A stretch of DNA of 19,246 nucleotides, from positions 1 through 19,246 of the forward strand of contig CAZZCP010000052.1 of assembly GCA_964653235.1 (NCBI GenBank). Reading direction: 5' to 3'. The notes beneath the pieces are model-generated. The model worked only from the letters and a program-made list of their open reading frames with translations, was not told the DNA's origin and did no database searches. Source of the DNA: CAZZCP01 sp964653235 (GTDB taxonomy: Bacteria; Bdellovibrionota; Bdellovibrionia; Bdellovibrionales; UBA840). Below, piece after piece: positions 15,188-19,246 of the stretch; positions within the stretch are counted from its first letter, which is position 1; each line of letters opens with the position of its first letter. The position numbers were made by a program, and so were the translations under genes.

Positions 15188-15216
15188 TTGTGTTCCCAGA
15201 CCCAATCTCCTATTCT
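15188..15216 (+). promoter_or_regulatory. Candidate promoter of divIVA
   Basis: TTGTGT (15188-15193) and TATTCT (15211-15216) are separated by 17 bases, a sigma-70-like arrangement with three of six and four of six consensus matches. Transcription would start near 15223, giving a leader of about 22 bases with GGGAGGA just before the ATG. Two short inverted repeats overlap it: CCCAAT (15201-15206) with ATTGGG (15220-15225), and TTCCCA (15193-15198) with TGGGAA (15222-15227). They could form an operator or a competing hairpin. This is pattern reading only. Confidence 0.3.
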
Positions 15217-15244
15217 AGTATTGGGAAAGATCAGGGAGGATTGG

Positions 15245-15778
15245 ATGAAAATTGCCCCCATAGATATTGCACACAAAAGTTTTTCTAAAAAAATGTTTGG
15301 TGTAGATTCACAGGAAGTGACCGATTTTTTGCGTGATATAGCAGATCAGCTCGAACAAATTGTACGCGAACGCAACAAACTCAAAGAAGATCTTCGCGAA
15401 AAAGAAATGCAAATATTGGAGTTTCGAGATCGTGATAAAATCTTGCGAGACACCGTAACCACTGCGCAAAGAATGTCTGAGAAGATGCGTGAAGATGCTG
15501 AACGAGAAGCGAAGATGATCATAAACGATGCCAACCAAAAAGCTGAGATGATTGTTCGTGACGCCAGAGATTCTTTAAAAAGAGTTTATCAAGAGATTAC
15601 CGACATCAAAAGATCTAGACTGCAATTTGAGAACAATCTCAAAGCATTGCTGAATAGCCATTTGAAAATGCTTGAGAGCCACGATGATTTGCTTCAAGGC
15701 ATTCAGTTTCGTGAACCCGATGAAACCAAGAAAATTACTTCAGAAAAAGATCCAAGTATTTCACCCGTTTCGAGATAA
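15245..15778 (+). CDS. divIVA: DivIVA-domain cell-division/polarity protein
   Basis: This 177-residue protein begins with KIAPIDIAHKSFSKKMFG then VDSQEVTDFLRDIADQLEQI, the membrane-binding N-terminal DivIVA domain. A long coiled coil rich in Lys, Glu and Arg follows (about 40-125), with the REKEMQILEFRDR and AQRMSEKMREDAEREA stretches. A less ordered tail comes after about 155. DivIVA proteins bind curved membrane at poles and septa and recruit partners. I chose the ATG at 15245, which has GGGAGGA four bases upstream; a longer 5' extension to 15188 lacks family similarity. It follows yggS and proC, the same order as in many Gram-positive bacteria and some predatory deltaproteobacteria. Its TAA abuts the stop of a convergent small gene. 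Confidence 0.92.
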   Translation: MKIAPIDIAHKSFSKKMFGVDSQEVTDFLRDIADQLEQIVRERNKLKEDLREKEMQILEFRDRDKILRDTVTTAQRMSEKMREDAEREAKMIINDANQKAEMIVRDARDSLKRVYQEITDIKRSRLQFENNLKALLNSHLKMLESHDDLLQGIQFREPDETKKITSEKDPSISPVSR

Positions 15779-15889
15779 TTAAGAAGTCTTCTTGGCTTCT
15801 TCGCGTCTTCGTTTTTCGCGCTCTTTCTTTTTGCGTTGGTTCTTTTTTTGTTTCATTTTCAAACTACGACGATTGTCATTCTTTCCCAT
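15779..15889 (-). CDS. Small, extremely basic 36-aa protein
   Basis: This short frame begins at ATG 15889 with GGAGG four bases upstream, and ends in TAA at 15779, directly against the divIVA stop. Of its 36 residues, about half are Lys or Arg and none is Cys, Trp or Tyr; there is no membrane segment. Its core reads KMKQKKNQRKKKEREKRRRE. The strong ribosome binding site and zero-gap convergent stop argue for a real gene; the low-complexity composition argues for caution. It could bind nucleic acid or ribosomes, or be a shadow of A-rich sequence. The next gene upstream on the strand (the barrel protein) ends 46 bases away, so the two may be co-transcribed. No homologue is recognised. Confidence 0.5.
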   Translation of the reverse strand: MGKNDNRRSLKMKQKKNQRKKKEREKRRREEAKKTS

Positions 15890-15935
15890 TGAGCCTCCAG
15901 AAGGCCTTATTAGCTAATATTTTGCTCATTGGCAA

Positions 15936-16959
15936 TTAGAATTCAATATACTCTTTTCTTATAGGCTGAGTTTTTTTCTTTTTTCGTTTCTTGCGTCTTC
16001 GGGTTTTAATCGCTTCTTGTTCGAATACGTCAAAATCCTCATCGACCTCTTGTTCGAGCTGAAAACTATTTCGTTTGCGGCGATACTCGAGCATGCTTCT
16101 GGGCGGAGTAAAATAATAAGTGAGTCCAAATAGAAAACTGGTCGCAGCCACATAGTTTTCGCCATAAAAATTGTGTTCAGCACCCAGTTTCATATGAAAA
16201 TCAGGGGCTAAAAAAAACTGAAACCAGGCATCAAATTGAGCAACACTGGGATTGATCGATGCATAGGCTAAGCTTTGAGCGTTGACTCTGCCTAGTAGAT
16301 CGAGACGATCATTTGGCATATCAAAGTCTTCATCATCGCTAATACTGGTAAAGCCTTTGATTCCGCCGCCAAGGGCAAAGCTTTGCCACTGTTTTAGGTT
16401 CTGCCAGCCATAGGTCACTAGGTTTGAGAAGCCTTCACCGCGAAACTGGTAGCCTGAGTAAATATACATATAAACAAAGCCCAAGTCTTTGGCGAGATTG
16501 ACTCTTCCTTCGGTCTTTAAAACCCCATCATTGCTGATAACTTCGTCGGTTTGTTCATCAAAAGCTTTGATTGGAAAGCTAAATCTTAATTCTGGAACCA
16601 AACGAAAAAAGCCATCGGCCAGCTGGTAATCTAAATTCAAAAAAGCATCTGTTGGTGCAAAATCGGTTCTTTCAAAAGCCGTATCAACAGACTTTGCATA
16701 GTTTAGCTCTAAACCAAATTGAAAAGACCAGGGTCCNNNNNNNNNNTTGGCTGTAATCGTAACGAGCACTGATTTGGTTTCTTAAATGCGAGTATTCAAA
16801 GCCAGGGGAGAGTTCAACAATATCTCCGGCATCGTCAAAGTTTTCAGTAGAGTTAAAAAAACGCATGCTGTAATCAAAGATCCAGCGATCCTCAATGTTT
16901 CCCAATACACTTGCTTGTACAGGAAGTGACAAAAGAATAAGAGAAAAAATTTTATACAT
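15936..16959 (-). CDS. Predicted outer-membrane beta-barrel protein with basic C-terminal tail, interrupted by an assembly gap
   Basis: The N-terminus (MYKIFSLILLSLPVQASVLG) is a short Sec signal peptide. Alternating-residue strands follow on both sides of a ten-N gap: WIFDYSMRFFNSTENF before it and FQFGLELNYAKS, FFRLVPELRFSFPI, FDAWFQFFLAPDFHMKLGAEHNF, SFLFGLTYYF after it. Together they suggest a barrel of roughly a dozen strands. After the last strand, a tail of about 50 residues runs through an acidic patch (QEVDEDFDVFEQE) into a Lys/Arg block (RRRKKRKKKKTQ) and ends in Phe. The two halves are out of frame across the ten N, so the gap size is a placeholder. No good ribosome binding site precedes the ATG. 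Function unknown. Confidence 0.8.
16737..16746. other. Assembly gap (10 N) inside the barrel gene
   Basis: Ten consecutive N separate two halves of one barrel gene. The frames on the two sides differ by one base modulo three if the gap is taken as ten, so the true length differs. Confidence 0.98.
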
Positions 16960-17057
16960 AGATAAAGAATAGCAAAATAAGTTGAATTACATCACTGATT
17001 TTGCAGCACAGAATCATACATATTGCTTTGCGCATAAAGAAGATCTATTACAATTGC
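16960..17057. promoter_or_regulatory. Divergent intergenic region between barrel gene and MFS gene
   Basis: These 98 bases separate two divergent genes. On the minus strand, TATGAT on the complement of 16998-17015 is a fair -10 candidate for the barrel gene, with TTCTTT 17 bases upstream as a poor -35. On the + strand no good promoter pair was found, and the MFS start has only a weak AAGAAG site. No clear operator symmetry was seen. Confidence 0.25.
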
Positions 17058-18278
17058 ATGTCAAAGAAAGCCAGTCTTGCAGTAGTTTTTGTGATCGTAT
17101 TTATAGATCTTGCCGGCTTTGGTATGATTTTACCCCTCTCTACCTACCTTGCCGAATCTTTGGGGGCCAGTGGCTTTGAAATTGGCTTGCTAATGACTAT
17201 TTACTCACTCATGCAATTTCTGTTTGCACCTATTTGGGGAAAACTTAGCGATCGCTATGGCCGCCGCCCGATTTTGCTCATGAGTTTATTTTTCTCTAGC
17301 ATCTCCTACCTAGGTTTTGCTTTTGCCGATCAGCTTTGGCTCTTGTTTTTTTGGCGTGCTCTTGCGGGCTTGTTTGCTGCCAATATTTCTACCGCCATAG
17401 CCTACATTGCCGACCTAACGGATGAGAATCAAAGATCAAAAAACATGGGCTTGATTGGCGCAGCTTTTGGTTTGGGATTTATGATCGGTCCTTTTCTAGG
17501 GGGAGTTTTTGGAGATCTGGGAGAGGCAATTTCACCTGAGCCACCTTTTGGTATTAATTTCTCGGCTTTGATTGCAGCAGCCATTACCATGACCAATTTC
17601 TTGGTGGCTCTTAAAGTATTAAAAGAAAGTCTAAGCCTAGAAAACCGTAGACAAAAAGAACGAGGGGGACGTCTTAAAAAAATTTTTGCGAAACTCTCCC
17701 GTCCTGTTTTTGGGCCTTTGTTATCAATAAGTTTTATCAGTTCATTTGCCATGGCCCATATGGAATCTACTGTCTTTCTCTTTGTAATGAAAAAATTTGA
17801 CTGGAGCTTAGGCTTTACCAGTTATGGCTTTGCCTACATTGGCTTGATGATGGCCATTACTCAGGGCTATTTGATTCGCAAATGGATGCCCGTTTTTGGT
17901 GAAAGAAAACTGCTAGGGAATGGTCTATTGATAAGTGCCATTGGTTTATCAGGAATCGTTTACGCCACTGGGGTAGCCACAATGATTCTAGCTATGACCA
18001 TTTTGTCATTGGGTTTGGGTATGCTCAATCCATCACTACTGGGAAGTATCAGTTTACTGAGTGACAAGACAGAACAAGGCGAAGTGATGGGGGTTCTCCA
18101 AAGTTTGTCCTCGCTGGGTAGAATCCTTGGCCCGGCACTGGGCGGCTTTTACTATGATCAAATTGGTCCCAATTCCCCTTTCTTTTTTGCCTCTTTGTCG
18201 ATGGTTTTGGGCTTTCTTATCATTTTAAGAGTCTATAAAAAAATTCCAGAGAAAGGAAAGAGCCCGCAAGCGGCTTAG
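17058..18278 (+). CDS. Major facilitator superfamily drug-type transporter
   Basis: This 406-residue protein has about twelve hydrophobic helices and the MFS motif A loop between helices 2 and 3 (GKLSDRYGRRPILL). The GAAFGLGFMIGPFLGGVFGD segment is a motif C-like glycine/proline helix in helix 5, typical of the drug:H+ antiporter 12-TMS family. A charged central loop (RRQKERGGRLKK) divides the two halves. The overall pattern resembles TetA-like efflux proteins, but the substrate cannot be read from sequence. The chosen ATG fits family N-termini; the frame is open 57 bases further upstream without similarity. It has no operon partner here. Confidence 0.88.
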   Translation: MSKKASLAVVFVIVFIDLAGFGMILPLSTYLAESLGASGFEIGLLMTIYSLMQFLFAPIWGKLSDRYGRRPILLMSLFFSSISYLGFAFADQLWLLFFWRALAGLFAANISTAIAYIADLTDENQRSKNMGLIGAAFGLGFMIGPFLGGVFGDLGEAISPEPPFGINFSALIAAAITMTNFLVALKVLKESLSLENRRQKERGGRLKKIFAKLSRPVFGPLLSISFISSFAMAHMESTVFLFVMKKFDWSLGFTSYGFAYIGLMMAITQGYLIRKWMPVFGERKLLGNGLLISAIGLSGIVYATGVATMILAMTILSLGLGMLNPSLLGSISLLSDKTEQGEVMGVLQSLSSLGRILGPALGGFYYDQIGPNSPFFFASLSMVLGFLIILRVYKKIPEKGKSPQAA

Positions 18279-18291
18279 GGTCTGTTGAGCT

Positions 18292-18343
18292 TTCCTATTT
18301 AATTAGGTTCTGCGGCTCTATTCTCAAATGAACTCGATAGGAA
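18292..18343. terminator. Weak inverted repeat between convergent genes
   Basis: TTCCTAT (18292-18298) and ATAGGAA (18337-18343) are exact inverted copies, with a 38-base loop and no T run afterwards. It lies between the converging MFS and HD genes (98 bases), where a terminator is expected, but it lacks the shape of a good intrinsic terminator. Confidence 0.15.
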
Positions 18344-18376
18344 GCCATTATAAAGAAGATCCAATCTCAAAACGCA

Positions 18377-19246
18377 CTAACTCAAAACCTTATTTTTTCG
18401 GATTAACTCTTCAGCCTCTTTATGCATCTTGGGAGGAACATACAATCGATCAATGCTTCGCTTTCTTTCATAGGCCTGAAAAATTTCAGTGGTTTCCTCA
18501 ATAGGTACTGGCCAAACAAAAGAGTTGTATTGATCAATAACAAATATCTTGTGTGCATTTTCTTCCATGGTTGCATGGTACTTCGAAAGTCGGCTCTGCG
18601 AACTCGAATAGATATTTGGAATTTTAGCATCATTTAATATTTCTTGAGCCCTTTTCATTCGATTTTCTTCTTTGAGATTGTGAAGTTCAAATAAAATTCG
18701 AAATGGCCTTCTTTGCGAAATAAGGCGTGCCCAATAGTTTTGGGAGTTCTTTAAATGCTCATAGAGATACGAGTCGTTAAACTCTAAGTATTGATCAATA
18801 TTGGAGGGTAAAAAGAAATCACAGTCTTCTGAGCTTAAAAAATTGAGCAACATCTCATCATAGACAATTGATTTGTGATGAAAATAAACCTGAAGATACA
18901 TATGATGACGGGAAATCAAAAAGTCATCAAAGGTATAGAGAGCTTTTCGATTTAAGGCTAAGTGTAAGTTTCCGTCTTGAATATGGTGCCCCATATTGGC
19001 CAAGAGCCAAGTCATGTCGACATTTCCATAGGAGGTTCCGGTAAAGTAGGAATCTCTGAGTAAATAATCCATTCGATCTGCATCCAATTCAGAGCTGATC
19101 ATTTGTGTAAGAACAGGGCGAAGGTTGATTCCATCGATCACAAAAAAATCATCTGCAGAATCTAAGTTGCGATCAATCAAACAAGCAATATGAACTGGGT
19201 CGAGATCAGGAAACTCATGCTTTAGAGTTAATGCCAAATCAGAATC
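18377..19246 (-). CDS. HD-superfamily phosphohydrolase, N-terminus beyond the window
   Basis: The reading frame runs off the right edge, and only the C-terminal ~289 residues are visible. The block MISSELDADRMDYLLRDSYF followed by TGTSYGNVDMTWLL is characteristic of the COG1078 group of HD-domain hydrolases related to dGTPases and SAMHD1. Downstream are DDFLISRHHMYLQVYFHHKSI and a helical C-terminal region. The HD metal motifs themselves should lie in the missing N-terminal part, so activity cannot be judged. A TTG at 19237 is not a credible start because similarity continues to the edge. It is convergent with the MFS gene and has no visible partner. Confidence 0.85.
   Translation of the reverse strand, partial: DSDLALTLKHEFPDLDPVHIACLIDRNLDSADDFFVIDGINLRPVLTQMISSELDADRMDYLLRDSYFTGTSYGNVDMTWLLANMGHHIQDGNLHLALNRKALYTFDDFLISRHHMYLQVYFHHKSIVYDEMLLNFLSSEDCDFFLPSNIDQYLEFNDSYLYEHLKNSQNYWARLISQRRPFRILFELHNLKEENRMKRAQEILNDAKIPNIYSSSQSRLSKYHATMEENAHKIFVIDQYNSFVWPVPIEETTEIFQAYERKRSIDRLYVPPKMHKEAEELIRKNKVLS

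Noticed and set aside
15188..15244. 19-residue N-terminal extension of DivIVA
   Set aside because: The upstream start lacks a ribosome binding site and family similarity; the ATG at 15245 has GGGAGGA and begins exactly at the conserved domain.
18260..18276. AGCCCGCAAGCGGCT hairpin at the end of the MFS gene
   Set aside because: A bulge and a two-base loop make it unstable, and no T tract follows.
17058..18278. Tetracycline resistance determinant
   Set aside because: The MFS motifs support a drug-efflux-type transporter only; substrate cannot be assigned and there is no tetR-like neighbour or mobile context.

Overview
The window is about 40% GC and gene-dense, with no RNA genes, insertion sequences or CRISPR seen. 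The gene content suggests a Gram-negative bacterium of the Bdellovibrionota / old 'Deltaproteobacteria' type: FHA-TPR membrane proteins beside a Tad pilus gene, ExbB/ExbD, outer-membrane barrels and a lipoprotein, plus the maf-yggS-proC-divIVA order. A Gram-negative DivIVA next to proC is, from memory, a Bdellovibrio trait. This placement is inference. It is draft sequence: two runs of exactly ten N (13194-13203 and 16737-16746) each interrupt a gene with incompatible reading frames on the two sides, so they are placeholders of unknown true length. The first 55 bases are a 13-bp tandem repeat that may be a contig-end artefact.

Layout, left to right. (1) A 5'-truncated + strand gene (54-959). 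(2) A compact minus-strand operon read from 3988 to 949: exbB, exbD, a conserved 456-aa protein of unknown function, and a zinc-ribbon SAM methyltransferase. (3) A divergent two-gene + operon (4083-6529): a sulfatase-fold lipoprotein that appears to have lost its metal ligands, and a small predicted outer-membrane barrel. (4) A six-gene minus-strand operon read from 13038 to 6535: tadC, a DUF192 protein, an FHA-sensor-PAS membrane protein, an FHA-TPR protein, a double-FHA-TPR protein, and a PP2C-like protein lacking the usual catalytic acids. Successive genes overlap or nearly touch. (5) A + strand housekeeping/cell-division cluster (13067-15778): maf, yggS, proC, divIVA. (6) Minus-strand genes: a 36-aa very basic ORF (15779-15889) and a beta-barrel protein with a Lys/Arg-rich tail (15936-16959). 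(7) A + strand MFS transporter (17058-18278). (8) A minus-strand HD-family hydrolase cut by the right edge.

The most interesting unit is the tadC-to-PP2C-like operon. Four FHA modules, all predicted to face the cytoplasm, sit on three membrane-anchored proteins and are tied to a Tad inner-membrane platform protein. The only phosphatase-like partner looks inactive, and no kinase is encoded here. It looks like a phospho-threonine-responsive scaffold for a pilus or secretion machine. The second theme is degenerate enzymes: two unrelated folds (sulfatase and PP2C) in one window retain their scaffold but not their metal-binding residues.
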